64,000 nt of DNA from Acetobacteraceae bacterium (GTDB taxonomy: Bacteria; Pseudomonadota; Alphaproteobacteria; Acetobacterales; Acetobacteraceae), in assembly GCA_947475245.1 (NCBI GenBank), contig CANJLW010000021.1, forward strand, positions 1 through 64,000. The letters are read 5' to 3'. This document shows, piece by piece, positions 34,235-43,194 of the stretch. The number at the start of each line of letters is the position of its first letter. Positions within the stretch are counted from its first letter, which is position 1. A model generated the notes under the pieces. It searched no databases and was not told the DNA's origin. It saw nothing but the letters and a program-made list of their open reading frames with translations. The position numbers were made by a program, and so were the translations under genes.

Positions 34235-35818
34235 ATGAAACGACGAGGCTTTCTGGCGGGTTCCGCCGCCGCGGCGGCCACCTTGCCCTCCACCTTCGCG
34301 ATCGCGCAGCCGGCGCGCGCCCGCACCCTGCGCTTCGTGCCGCAGGCCAATCTGACGCTGCTGGACCCGATCTTCACCACAGCCCTGGTGACCATCAATC
34401 ACGGCTGGGCGATCTACGACACGCTGTTCGGCGCCAACAAGGCCCAACAGGTCAAGCCGCAGATGGCGGAGGGTTACACCGTCTCCGACGACGGCCGCAC
34501 CTATCTGATCAAGCTGCGCGACGGTCTGAAGTTCCACAACGGCGAACCCGTCCGCGCCCAGGATTGCGCGCCGAGCCTGGCGCGTTGGGCGGCCAGGGAG
34601 ACGATCGGCCAGACGGTTGCGAAGTTCGTCGACGAATGGGGCGTGCAGGACGACCGCACCGTTAAGATTACGCTGAAACAGGCGCTGCCGATCTTCATCG
34701 ACGCCATCGCCAAGGGCGGCGCGACGGTGCCGTTCATCATGCCGGAGCATATTGCCCGCACCGATCCCTTTAAGCAGGTGACGGAGACCATCGGTTCCGG
34801 CCCGCTGAAGTTCGTGAAGAGCGAATTCGTCCCCGGTTCCTCCGTGGTGTACGAGCGCAACGCCGATTACGTGCCGCGGCAGGAACCGGCGGAATGGACC
34901 TCCGGCGGCAAGGTCATGCATATGGATCGGGTGGAATGGAAGGTCATTCCGGACTCGGCCACGGCCTCCGCCGCGTTGCAGTCCGGGGAGATCGATTGGT
35001 ACGAGCAGGTGCAGGCCGATCTGGTGCCGCTGCTGCGCAAGGACCCGAACATTACGATCGGCAGCGCCAACCCCACCGGGTTCAACGGCATTCTGCGCTT
35101 CAATCATACGCAGCCGCCGTTCAACAACGTCGCGATCCGCCGAGCGGTGATGATGGCGGTGAACCAGGCCGATTACATGGCCGCGATCACCGGCAACGAT
35201 CCTTCGGCGTTTGGTCTGTGCCGCGCGGTGCTGCCTTGCGGCACCCCGTATGGTCGGGAGTTGGGCGTGGCATCGATGCCAGCCGATCTGACCAAGGCCA
35301 AGGCGGCGCTGAAGGCGGCGGGTTATAATGGGGAGAAGGTGGTCATCATCAACCCGACGGACTTCGTAACGATCGGGCCGATGGGCGATGTGACCTATGA
35401 CCTGTTGAAGCAGATGGGGATGAACGTCGAAATCGTGCAGACCGACTGGGGCACGGTAACTCAGCGTCGCGCCAGCCGGAAAGCGCCGGATGACGGCGGT
35501 TGGAACATCCTGCACACCTGGGCGCCGTCGGTGGTGATCGGCGATCCCGTGCAACAGTGGTTCGCGCGCGGTCTGGGGGAAACCGGCTGGTTCGGCTGGT
35601 ACAAGGACGACGAAATCGAGAAGCATTCCCGCGATTGGTTGCTTGGCCAAAACCAGGCCGCCCGCGACGCCGCGGCGGACGCGTTCCAGGCGCGGGCTTT
35701 CGAGAACGTGCCCTTCGTGCCGGTCGGTCAGTTCCAGATCAGAACGGCGTATCGGAAGAACCTGACGGGGCTGATTGAGGCTTCGGGGGCTTATTTCTGG
35801 AATATCAAGCGGGTGTAA
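34235..35818 (+). CDS. ABC transporter substrate-binding protein, family 5 (peptide/nickel type)
   Basis: This 527-residue periplasmic solute-binding protein is of the DppA/OppA type. A Tat-like signal is present (MKRRGFLAGSAAAAATLPSTFAIAQ). The fold markers follow: LDPIFTTALVTINHGWAIYDTLF, YTVSDDGRTYLIKLRDGLKFHNGEPV and FNHTQPPFNNVAIRRAVMMAVN. The start at 34235 has GGGAGA upstream. No permease or ATPase genes follow, so it is an orphan here. It ends before a repeat-rich non-coding region. Confidence 0.92.
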   Translation: MKRRGFLAGSAAAAATLPSTFAIAQPARARTLRFVPQANLTLLDPIFTTALVTINHGWAIYDTLFGANKAQQVKPQMAEGYTVSDDGRTYLIKLRDGLKFHNGEPVRAQDCAPSLARWAARETIGQTVAKFVDEWGVQDDRTVKITLKQALPIFIDAIAKGGATVPFIMPEHIARTDPFKQVTETIGSGPLKFVKSEFVPGSSVVYERNADYVPRQEPAEWTSGGKVMHMDRVEWKVIPDSATASAALQSGEIDWYEQVQADLVPLLRKDPNITIGSANPTGFNGILRFNHTQPPFNNVAIRRAVMMAVNQADYMAAITGNDPSAFGLCRAVLPCGTPYGRELGVASMPADLTKAKAALKAAGYNGEKVVIINPTDFVTIGPMGDVTYDLLKQMGMNVEIVQTDWGTVTQRRASRKAPDDGGWNILHTWAPSVVIGDPVQQWFARGLGETGWFGWYKDDEIEKHSRDWLLGQNQAARDAAADAFQARAFENVPFVPVGQFQIRTAYRKNLTGLIEASGAYFWNIKRV

Positions 35819-35840
35819 CGACAGCAAATCGACCATCCTC

Positions 35841-35862
35841 CTTCTCCCGCTTGCGGGAGAAG
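35841..35862. terminator. Strong hairpin (REP-like) after the solute-binding protein gene
   Basis: This perfect inverted repeat has arms CTTCTCCCGC and GCGGGAGAAG and a TT loop, 23 bases after the stop. The flanking GGTCGGGATGAGGG is a phrase common in dispersed repeats of GC-rich proteobacteria, so this may be a repeat element that also ends transcription. Confidence 0.6.
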
Positions 35863-36350
35863 GTCGGGATGAGGGCTGAATTCCAGGCCAGGGCGGAAGA
35901 TGTGATTCCCGTCGTGACATAGGCGACGCGGTGCATATGCTGTCAACTTTATCGGCCGTCACCACCGCCAGCAAAGATGAAACACAGATGCACGCGGATT
36001 AAACGGATAAGCGCGGATATCCAGCGCCCCCTCACGGTCGGCGGCCCTCATCAGCCGAGCATCCACCGCCCTGACAGCCGGCAACCCTCGACCGGCCCCA
36101 AACGCTCGGCCAAAGACCGATAAACCGCGATCCGCGCTTATCCGTTTAATCCGCGTTCATCTGAGTTTCATCTTTCTTACTGAACCGCGCGACCGCCCCG
36201 ACGACAAAGCTCGACACCATCGGCAAAAGCAAAACGCAGATATACGCTAATACTCAGCGGCCATCCCCGCGACCCCACGCCTCGAATGGCGCAAAATTCT
36301 TGAACCGCCCCGGTCATCGCCTTACCGTCGGTGTCGGAAGGCGGCAAAGC
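35863..36350. other. Non-coding region with inverted repeat
   Basis: About 490 bases lie between the solute-binding gene and the VapB-like gene. Besides the large inverted repeat at 35973-36175 I see no convincing gene or RNA here. Confidence 0.6.
35973..36175. repeat. Inverted repeat with 46-bp arms (MITE-like)
   Basis: The left arm at 35973-36018 and the right arm at 36130-36175 are reverse complements at 44 of 46 positions. The shared core is CGGATTAAACGGATAAGCGC. About 111 bases lie between them, without an open frame. The AT-rich arms contrast with the surrounding DNA. It could be a miniature mobile element or a structured RNA; no target-site duplication was obvious. Confidence 0.75.
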
Positions 36351-36587
36351 ATGACCCTGTTAATCGAGGCTGACGAAGCAGATGTCCTGACCCAGGCCCT
36401 GGTGCGCATGACCGGCGAATCGGCGGAGGCAGCGGTGATCACCGCGCTGCGCGACCGCCTCGGTCGGAAGCCTACGCGCCAAGACGCCACACAAGCCTTT
36501 ACCGCTCGGCTGTCCACTTTCAGCGAGAAAATCCGCAGCGATTATGGTACCCGACCAATCACGCCGGAAGAATGGGCGGCCGCGTAA
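36351..36587 (+). CDS. VapB-like (PSK family) antitoxin, orphan
   Basis: The 78-residue protein starts MTLLIEADEADVLTQALVRMTGESAEAAVITALRDRL. The pattern 'TGES...AV..AL..RL' is typical of Rv0623/PSK-type VapB antitoxins with a ribbon-helix-helix DNA-binding N-terminus. A VapC-type PIN toxin normally follows, but none is adjacent; the next gene is a convergent VOC protein. It may be a leftover antitoxin or act in trans. The start is the ATG at 36351. Confidence 0.6.
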   Translation: MTLLIEADEADVLTQALVRMTGESAEAAVITALRDRLGRKPTRQDATQAFTARLSTFSEKIRSDYGTRPITPEEWAAA

Positions 36588-36632
36588 CGCCGCCCGGCCG
36601 GAGTGCATAAGCGCACCCCGGCCCAGACAAAC

Positions 36633-37058
36633 TCAGTATCCGCTGCCCGGCTTCGCTTCCGTCTCATGCGCCGCGAAGTTGCATTCCACCGCGATGCCAT
36701 CGGGGTCGAGGTAGAACAACTGCGTCATGTTCATCCGCGGCAACACGCGCTCGTCATACTTGATGCCGCGCGACTGCAGGTTGGCGCGCATCTCCTTCAG
36801 GCCCTCGCACGCAAAGGCGATGTGGTCCAAACGACCGGTGGGGGAAGGGTAGGACGGGCCGTCGGTAATCACCGGGTTGATCGGGCGATAGCCGATCAGA
36901 TGCACGGTCGGGATGCCGCCGCAGTACAGCCAATAGCCGGGGAAGTTCAGCGGCGGACGCTCCCCCACCGTCAGCCCGACGATGTCGCAATAGAAATCCT
37001 TCGTCCGCTCCAGATCGCGCACGATGATCGTGTAGTGATTAAGCGATTGCGCACCCAT
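36633..37058 (-). CDS. VOC family (glyoxalase/dioxygenase fold) protein
   Basis: This 141-residue single-unit VOC protein starts LNHYTIIVRDLERTKDFYCDIVGL. It has LDHIAFACEGLKEMRANLQSRGI and ends with FYLDPDGIAVECNF; the His and Glu residues at these positions are the usual metal ligands. The start at 37058 has AGGAGAACCGGC upstream. It lies 13 bases after the acyl-CoA dehydrogenase-like gene, so the two are probably one operon and may act on the same aromatic compound. Confidence 0.88.
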   Translation of the reverse strand: MGAQSLNHYTIIVRDLERTKDFYCDIVGLTVGERPPLNFPGYWLYCGGIPTVHLIGYRPINPVITDGPSYPSPTGRLDHIAFACEGLKEMRANLQSRGIKYDERVLPRMNMTQLFYLDPDGIAVECNFAAHETEAKPGSGY

Positions 37059-37071
37059 GCCGGTTCTCCTG

Positions 37072-38211
37072 TCAGAAAGCGTTTTCCGGGGCCATGCCGA
37101 GCATGATCTGGCCGACGGTTTCGAAGTGAAGTTGCCGCCCCTGGGCTTGCTGCGCAACCGTGTGCATGTCGCGCAGGCGGCGTTCGAAGGGGTTTTCCTC
37201 GAACACCGCGACCGATCCCGTCGCGTGGTACAGCGTGTTCACGACGGTGCGGGATTGTTGGATCGCCCAGGTGGACGCAAGGCGGATCATCGTCCGATCT
37301 TCCAACGTCATTTCGCCGTTGCGTTCCACGTTGTCCCAGGCTTTCTCGACGACATCGTGCAGGAACACGCGGGCGGAGCGCCATTGGGCTTCGGACTGCG
37401 CGAACTGCGATTGCACCACGTTGTTGTCGCGCATGGGGCGGCTGGCGCCGCGGGCGACCTTGGTGGCGGGCAGTTCCAGGAAGGCATCGATCATCCCGCG
37501 CGCGATGCCCAGGCCGACGCCGGCGAAGCCGATGGAGTAAAGTTGCCCGCTGGTGAAGCGATACAGCAGCCCGTCATAGGTGCGATGCTTGGGATCGTCG
37601 CGATACATGGCATAGGCTTCGGGGACGAACAGGTCCTTGACGTCGTACTGGTTGCTGGCGGTGCCGCGCAGCCCGACGGTGTGCCAGATATCGGTCATCG
37701 GCACGCTGGATTTCGGAAACAGGAACGTCATCAGCGTGCCGGTTTCCGCGACCACCACATGCGCGCCCAACCAGGTGGCGTTTTGGGAGCCGCTGGCGAA
37801 TTTCCACGACCCGTTCAGCCGGTAACCGCCGGGCACGCGATGCGCCGTCGTCGGCCCGCCCGCCGGGCCCCAGGCCAGAATGCCGTTCTTCGGCCCGAAG
37901 ATCTCCTGCGCGACCTCCGGCGCAAGATAGGCGGCGGACATGGAACAGCCGTTGCTCTGGCACACGACCCAACCGGTGGAGGCGTCGGCGGAGGCCAGCG
38001 CTTCCGTCACCTGGGTAAAATGGATCGGCTTCAACTCCATGCCGCCGACGGATTTCGGCTTCAGCATGTGGAAGAAACCGCCGTCCAGCAGAGCGGAGAC
38101 GACAGGCGCGGTCAGCTTGCGGATGTCGTCGTTTTCGGGGGAGGCCGCCCCAACCATGGGGCGAAGGGCGCGGGCTTTGTCAATTTGCGGATGGCCAGCG
38201 GGCACGAACAT
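37072..38211 (-). CDS. Acyl-CoA dehydrogenase family flavoprotein (HsaA/monooxygenase-like)
   Basis: The 379-residue product has the acyl-CoA dehydrogenase fold. Segments such as LLDGGFFHMLKPKSVGGMEL, ASADASTGWVVCQSNG, YRLNGSWKFASGSQNATW and VGLRGTASNQYDVKDLFVP match the group containing two-component flavin monooxygenases (HsaA, HpaH type). Whether it is a dehydrogenase or a monooxygenase is not decided by the sequence. It is followed by the VOC gene, which supports a role in aromatic degradation. Confidence 0.82.
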   Translation of the reverse strand: MFVPAGHPQIDKARALRPMVGAASPENDDIRKLTAPVVSALLDGGFFHMLKPKSVGGMELKPIHFTQVTEALASADASTGWVVCQSNGCSMSAAYLAPEVAQEIFGPKNGILAWGPAGGPTTAHRVPGGYRLNGSWKFASGSQNATWLGAHVVVAETGTLMTFLFPKSSVPMTDIWHTVGLRGTASNQYDVKDLFVPEAYAMYRDDPKHRTYDGLLYRFTSGQLYSIGFAGVGLGIARGMIDAFLELPATKVARGASRPMRDNNVVQSQFAQSEAQWRSARVFLHDVVEKAWDNVERNGEMTLEDRTMIRLASTWAIQQSRTVVNTLYHATGSVAVFEENPFERRLRDMHTVAQQAQGRQLHFETVGQIMLGMAPENAF

Positions 38212-38254
38212 ATCTCCGACGTGGGGTCGATCAGGGTTTTGCCGACCGCTCAGG

Positions 38255-39277
38255 CTAGCGGATCGGGGGCGAGTACATCAATCCGCCGCGCGTCCACAGG
38301 TCGTTCTTCCCGCGCGGCAATTTCAGCGTGCTGCCCTGGCCCAGGTTGCGCTCGAACATCTCGCCGTAATTCCCGACGGCCTTGATCGCGTGGTACGCCC
38401 ACTTGTTGTCGATCGCCATGAACTTGCCGTAGTCACCGACGACGCCCAGCAGGCGCTTGGTCTGCGGCGCTTCGCTGGTCAGCTTTTCATCGATATTGGC
38501 CTGGGTAATGCCCTGTTCCTCTGCCTCGATCAGCGCGTTCAGGGTCCATTTGACAATTTCGTACCACTGATCGTCGCCCTGGCGGACGGCCGGGCCCAGC
38601 GGTTCCTTGCTGATGATGTCGGGCAGGACCATCTGGTTGTCGGGATCGCGCATCAGCGTGGCGATGGACGCCAACTGGCTGGCATCGGTGGAGTAGGCGT
38701 CGCAGCGGCCGGCGTTATAGGCCTCACGGCCCTCATCGGTGCGCTCGAACACGACGGGGCTGATTTTGGTGCCGGTGGCCCGTGACCAGTCGGCCAGGTT
38801 CAGTTCGCTGGTGCTGCCTGCCGCGACGCAGATTGATGCGCCGTTCAGGTCGGTGGCGCGCTTCACGCCCGATGATTTGCGCACCAGAAAGCTCTGCCCG
38901 TCGTAGAAATTGACGCCGGTGAACAGCAGGCCGTTGGCTGCCTCTCGCGTCTGAGTCTGGGTCAGCACCTGCACGACCAGATCGACCTGCCCTGCCTGCA
39001 GGATCGGCAGGCGCTGCGCGCCGGCGGTCGGAATGAACCGCGCCTTGCTCGCGTCCCCAAAGATCGCCGCCGCCACCGCTCGGCACGTATCGGCGTCAAG
39101 ACCACGGAACTCGCCTTTGGAATCGACGAAGCTGAAGCCCGGCGTGGTGGGGGCGACGGCGCATTCGACGTAACCCTTTTTCAGCACGTTGGTCAGGGTT
39201 GGGCCGGGCGTATTCTGCGCCCACGCGGGTCCCGCGACGGCGGCGAAAAGGGTCAGTGCGGCGATCCAGAGGCGCAT
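38255..39277 (-). CDS. Amino-acid ABC transporter substrate-binding protein (AapJ-like)
   Basis: The 340-residue periplasmic protein has a signal peptide (MRLWIAALTLFAAVAGPAWAQ) and the segments VLKKGYVECAVAPTTPGFS, GLDADTCRAVAAAIFGD, DLVVQVLTQTQTREAANGL and GDYGKFMAIDNKWAYHAIKAVGNYGEMFERN. These are typical of the general L-amino-acid binding protein AapJ. No permease genes (aapQMP) are next to it. It is read divergently from rho. Confidence 0.88.
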   Translation of the reverse strand: MRLWIAALTLFAAVAGPAWAQNTPGPTLTNVLKKGYVECAVAPTTPGFSFVDSKGEFRGLDADTCRAVAAAIFGDASKARFIPTAGAQRLPILQAGQVDLVVQVLTQTQTREAANGLLFTGVNFYDGQSFLVRKSSGVKRATDLNGASICVAAGSTSELNLADWSRATGTKISPVVFERTDEGREAYNAGRCDAYSTDASQLASIATLMRDPDNQMVLPDIISKEPLGPAVRQGDDQWYEIVKWTLNALIEAEEQGITQANIDEKLTSEAPQTKRLLGVVGDYGKFMAIDNKWAYHAIKAVGNYGEMFERNLGQGSTLKLPRGKNDLWTRGGLMYSPPIR

Positions 39278-39510
39278 GCGGGTCTCCCGTGTTGCGGCAT
39301 CTTGGGGACGGATCGCGCGCGGCGTCCAGTCATCATTGACGTCCGCGCCGCATCATCATAGGGTGCAGTGTCGCTCGGCGGACATGAATGCCTTTTCGCG
39401 CGCCCCTGGCGCGGAGTTCTCTGTTTTTGGGGAACTGGGGCCTGTCCGCTTTCCTCGGTCCTGACATTATCCCCCTTACCGTCCCCCCGACGAGTCCTTG
39501 AGGCCATTCC

Positions 39511-40785
39511 ATGCACTTAGCCGAACTCAAAGCGAAGACGCCGGCCGAACTGTTGAATTTTGCTGAATCCCTGCAAATCGAAAATGCCTCGTCCCTGCGG
39601 ACGCAGGACATCATGTTCGCCATTCTGAAGAATCTGGCGGACAACGATCAGCCAATTCACGGCCAGGGCACGCTTGAGATTCTGTCCGACGGTTTCGGCT
39701 ATCTGCGCAGCCCGGAATCGCATTATCTGCCCGGACCCGACGACATCTATGTCAGCCCGCATCAGGTCCGCCGCTTCGCGCTGCGCACCGGCGACACGGT
39801 CGACGGCCAAATCCGCGCCCCCCGCGACGGAGAACGCTACTTCTCCCTGCTCAAAGTCGACACGATCAACTTCGAACGGCCGGAGGCGGTGCGCCATCGC
39901 ATCAACTTCGACAATCTGACGCCGCTGTACCCCGACGAACGCTTGAAGATGGAGGTGGAGAATTTCGTCTCCGCCGCCAAGTCGCCGACCAAGGATTATA
40001 CGTCGCGGGTCATCGACCTGATCACCCCGATCGGTAAGGGCCAGCGCGCGCTGATCGTCGCGCCGCCGCGCACCGGTAAGACGGTGATGCTGCAAAACAT
40101 CGCCACGGCGATCGCGCAGAACCACCCGGAAGTGTTCCTGATCGTGCTGCTGATCGACGAACGGCCGGAAGAAGTCACCGACATGGCCCGCAGCGTGAAG
40201 GGTGAGGTTATCAGCTCCACCTTCGACGAACCCGCCACCCGGCACGTGCAGGTGACGGAAATGGTGCTGGAAAAGGCCAAGCGCCTGGTCGAACACAAGC
40301 GCGACGTTGTGATCCTGCTGGACTCGATCACCCGCCTGGCGCGCGCCTACAACACGGTCGTGCCGTCATCCGGCAAGGTGCTGACCGGCGGTGTGGACGC
40401 GAACGCGTTGCAGCGCCCGAAGCGCTTCTTTGGTGCGGCGCGTAATATCGAGGAAGGTGGATCGCTGACCATCATCGCCACGGCACTGATCGACACCGGC
40501 AGCCGCATGGACGAAGTGATTTTCGAAGAATTCAAAGGCACCGGTAACTCCGAAATCATCCTGGACCGCAAGCTGTCCGACAAGCGCAGCTTCCCCGCGA
40601 TCGACATCACGAAGTCCGGCACCCGCAAGGAAGAACTGCTGGTGGAACGCGGCGTGCTGTCGAAAATGTGGGTGCTGCGCCGAATCCTGAGCCCGATGGG
40701 CACGGTGGACGCGATGGAGTTCCTGTTGGACAAGCTGAAGTACAGCAAGACCAACAACGACTTCTTCGACGCGATGAATACGTGA
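39511..40785 (+). CDS. rho: Transcription termination factor Rho
   Basis: Rho is a hexameric RNA-dependent ATPase that ends transcripts. The 424-residue product has the N-terminal helical part ([21 protein letters not shown]). The RNA-binding cold-shock-like domain includes [26 protein letters not shown]. The Walker A motif is [15 protein letters not shown] and the Walker [17 protein letters not shown]. The Q and R loops are also present. Length is normal. The gene stands alone, with about 230 bases upstream for its promoter. Confidence 0.97.
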   Translation: MHLAELKAKTPAELLNFAESLQIENASSLRTQDIMFAILKNLADNDQPIHGQGTLEILSDGFGYLRSPESHYLPGPDDIYVSPHQVRRFALRTGDTVDGQIRAPRDGERYFSLLKVDTINFERPEAVRHRINFDNLTPLYPDERLKMEVENFVSAAKSPTKDYTSRVIDLITPIGKGQRALIVAPPRTGKTVMLQNIATAIAQNHPEVFLIVLLIDERPEEVTDMARSVKGEVISSTFDEPATRHVQVTEMVLEKAKRLVEHKRDVVILLDSITRLARAYNTVVPSSGKVLTGGVDANALQRPKRFFGAARNIEEGGSLTIIATALIDTGSRMDEVIFEEFKGTGNSEIILDRKLSDKRSFPAIDITKSGTRKEELLVERGVLSKMWVLRRILSPMGTVDAMEFLLDKLKYSKTNNDFFDAMNT

Positions 40786-40970
40786 CGCCTGGGGCTGCGC
40801 TTTGTCCGAACGCAGATCCTGATTTGTGACAAGTGATGGATTAGGGAGAGCGACGCGACGTTTTTTCGGTGCGAGCCAGTTCTGAGTCTTGTCGGGCTCG
40901 CACGGATAGAGCAATGTTAATTCGAGTGATCGAGGTCACCGAACGACTGTTGGTCTGAGCGTAGGCAGAT

Positions 40971-42905
40971 ATGACATTGAACGAAGGACTATTTAACGAT
41001 CGCCCATCCGCTCGGGTGACGCTCGGTGTAGCCGGGTTGATGTCGCGCGATCTCTTGATTGATCAAGTCGAACAAAATGGCTGGCCCGAGCAACGCGCCC
41101 GCGCATTCGTGCGACAACTGTCCGCGGAAACGGCAGCCGATATCTCGGCAATGTCCGACGCCGATATCGCGCAAATCGTTGATTTGCTCGATGCGGAATT
41201 GGAGCATCTGCATGAGATAGAGACCTACGCCGTAAAGATCGACCATGCCGCCAAAATTGTGGATGCGGGCGTGGTCACGCATGCCGACGGGTCTGCTCTG
41301 TCGCTATTGAACGTCGTGGCGTCCGCGCTCCCCTTGCTGTTGCTGTCGCCGAAGCTGCGGTCGACTGTCAAAATCGATCTGAGTTGGCTAAAATTGACCG
41401 CCACATTGGAAGCCGGGCTGCCTTCTGAAGTCAGGCGAGTTCTCCGTGCTTTGGCGCGGCGGCTGGAGCAGATGGCGGATAAACCGAACGATGCGAATCC
41501 CCCCGACGATCTCGGCGATGCACCGGGAAATGTAGAAGCGGAGAGTGAAGACCCGCCTTCGTCGACCGTTGTTCCGGAACAGGACGGCTCGGAGGACGAT
41601 ACAACCGAAAATGCCCCAATGACATCAATGCCGGCGCTCAAGACCAACGGCCTCATTCTACCTGTAGCTGATTGGCCCAAGGGCCCTCTTTCCCTGTCGG
41701 TGGCGGTGACGGCTCGAGATCGCCTCTTCACGATACTGAACGCTCATATCGACGATATTCGTGCGGGTCTCGAAAGGCAGTTCCCAACGAACGGCGCCAA
41801 CGAGTTATGGCCGGAAAGTCAGTTCTCCAAACAGGAGCGTGGACTTACGTGGCGTCGAGGACAATGTGAGCAGCGATTTAACTGGCCATTCCGAGAGCCG
41901 TTTCGGTTCGGTGTCGGTCTGTATTCCGCTGGAGCGAATTCCGGGCAGTATCGCTTGGCCATTCGTATACAGTCGCCGCACGAAATGAAGCAGCGTGTTG
42001 TGAAGTGGCTCGATGCTCGCCTTCACGATGTCAATGCGAACTTCTCGCTCCGATGGAGCGCGCCGCTTGTAACACTGGCCGCCAATCCTCAAGGCAATTT
42101 CAAACCTTGGGCCCATAAGCCGGTCAGAAGTGGAAAGGCGACTATCGGGGCACCAATCAACATCGCCGGCGGGCGCGTCGGGACTTTCTCTCTCTTCATG
42201 AAAGAAAGTGACAAATTTCTGGGCGTTACCGCGGGGCACATCATTTGGGACGATGACGGCCGTGGCGAAGTCAAGGATCAGAGGTCGCCATTTCGGGTCT
42301 ACTCGGAACCGCAATCCGACACGCCGGAACCCGGCGCCATGATTGGTACCGTCCGCCACGTGTCTCCATTTCCTCCGCTCCGTCTTGGCCATCCCCCCCA
42401 GCCGGGGTCAGACGTCGCTATCATTGCCCTGGAGGACGATGCGGTGCCGGTGGCAACCCAGCGTGCCCTGATGAATGGAAGGTCATTCAGGCGCAGCTTT
42501 TTTGATCTGCCGGATTTGCCGCCGGGAGTGATGACACATGAACCTGCGATCGACGGGTTGATTTCCGGCAAGAAGGTCGAAAAATCAACCGGTAAGACCG
42601 GAATGGCGACAGGAAACATCAATCTGATTGGCGTAACCATTGAAATTATTGACACGGCTACGGGCTATCCAATAGTCGGGACAAACTTGGTCGAGGTGGT
42701 CATGGCCCCCGACGCCAAGATTGAACTTGGAGACAGCGGTTCGCTCCTGTGTGTCAATGAGGACAATCAGTTGACGCCACTCGGATTTATCTGCGCCGGA
42801 CAACGGATCGGACGCATCTACAATACCGATGGAAAAAGTACGAGTTCGGTATACAGTCAACCTTTTTCCACCATCGCCTCCCTGAAGCAGCTGGAGATTG
42901 GGTGA
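40971..42905 (+). CDS. Trypsin-like serine protease domain protein with unknown N-terminal half
   Basis: In the 644-residue protein the last third is a chymotrypsin-fold protease with a full triad: His423 (LGVTAGHIIW), Asp481 (PGSDVAIIAL) and Ser589 (ELGDSGSLL). Residues 1-70 form a helical domain (MSRDLLIDQVEQNGWPEQRARAF) that could be an adaptor or death-like domain. A stretch at 110-165 follows, then an acidic linker at 185-225 and a middle domain (240-400) I do not recognise. No signal peptide is seen, so it is probably cytoplasmic. Base composition is lower in GC than neighbouring genes. Two bases separate it from the next small gene. Proteases of this kind occur as effectors in conflict systems; that role here is inference. 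Confidence 0.75.
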   Translation: MTLNEGLFNDRPSARVTLGVAGLMSRDLLIDQVEQNGWPEQRARAFVRQLSAETAADISAMSDADIAQIVDLLDAELEHLHEIETYAVKIDHAAKIVDAGVVTHADGSALSLLNVVASALPLLLLSPKLRSTVKIDLSWLKLTATLEAGLPSEVRRVLRALARRLEQMADKPNDANPPDDLGDAPGNVEAESEDPPSSTVVPEQDGSEDDTTENAPMTSMPALKTNGLILPVADWPKGPLSLSVAVTARDRLFTILNAHIDDIRAGLERQFPTNGANELWPESQFSKQERGLTWRRGQCEQRFNWPFREPFRFGVGLYSAGANSGQYRLAIRIQSPHEMKQRVVKWLDARLHDVNANFSLRWSAPLVTLAANPQGNFKPWAHKPVRSGKATIGAPINIAGGRVGTFSLFMKESDKFLGVTAGHIIWDDDGRGEVKDQRSPFRVYSEPQSDTPEPGAMIGTVRHVSPFPPLRLGHPPQPGSDVAIIALEDDAVPVATQRALMNGRSFRRSFFDLPDLPPGVMTHEPAIDGLISGKKVEKSTGKTGMATGNINLIGVTIEIIDTATGYPIVGTNLVEVVMAPDAKIELGDSGSLLCVNEDNQLTPLGFICAGQRIGRIYNTDGKSTSSVYSQPFSTIASLKQLEIG

Positions 42906-42906
42906 A

Positions 42907-43185
42907 ATGGCGACGCTTCAACAAGCTGCCGAGGCACGCGATCAGGCGTTCGATCTGTTGCAGAAGGTGTTGGGCGTCCGCCCTCAGTCCGCTGGAATCC
43001 TTCAGCGGACTGTTAATGACTTCGCCATTGACGTCGTATTGCCGCGTGAGCCTGAAATCCCCCCGCCGGTAGAAGTGTGCGGCGTGCCGGTAACATACCG
43101 CGTCGCCCTGACAGACCCCCAACTCCTGAACGCTCCGGCTCCGCGCTGGCTTACACGCAGCCGGGAACGATCAGGTCGGCGTTAA
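42907..43185 (+). CDS. Small protein coupled to the trypsin-like protease gene
   Basis: This 92-residue protein of unknown family starts MATLQQAAEARDQAFDLLQKVLGV, probably a helix, and has a Pro-rich middle. The ATG lies 1 base after the protease gene's stop codon, so the two are almost surely co-transcribed. It could be a regulator, inhibitor or substrate of the protease. It shares the lower-GC character of its partner. Confidence 0.6.
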   Translation: MATLQQAAEARDQAFDLLQKVLGVRPQSAGILQRTVNDFAIDVVLPREPEIPPPVEVCGVPVTYRVALTDPQLLNAPAPRWLTRSRERSGRR

Positions 43186-43194
43186 CCTTTTATA

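Noticed and set aside
34214-35974. 586-codon minus-strand open frame
   Set aside because: It is the mirror of the family 5 solute-binding protein, which has a signal peptide and family motifs.
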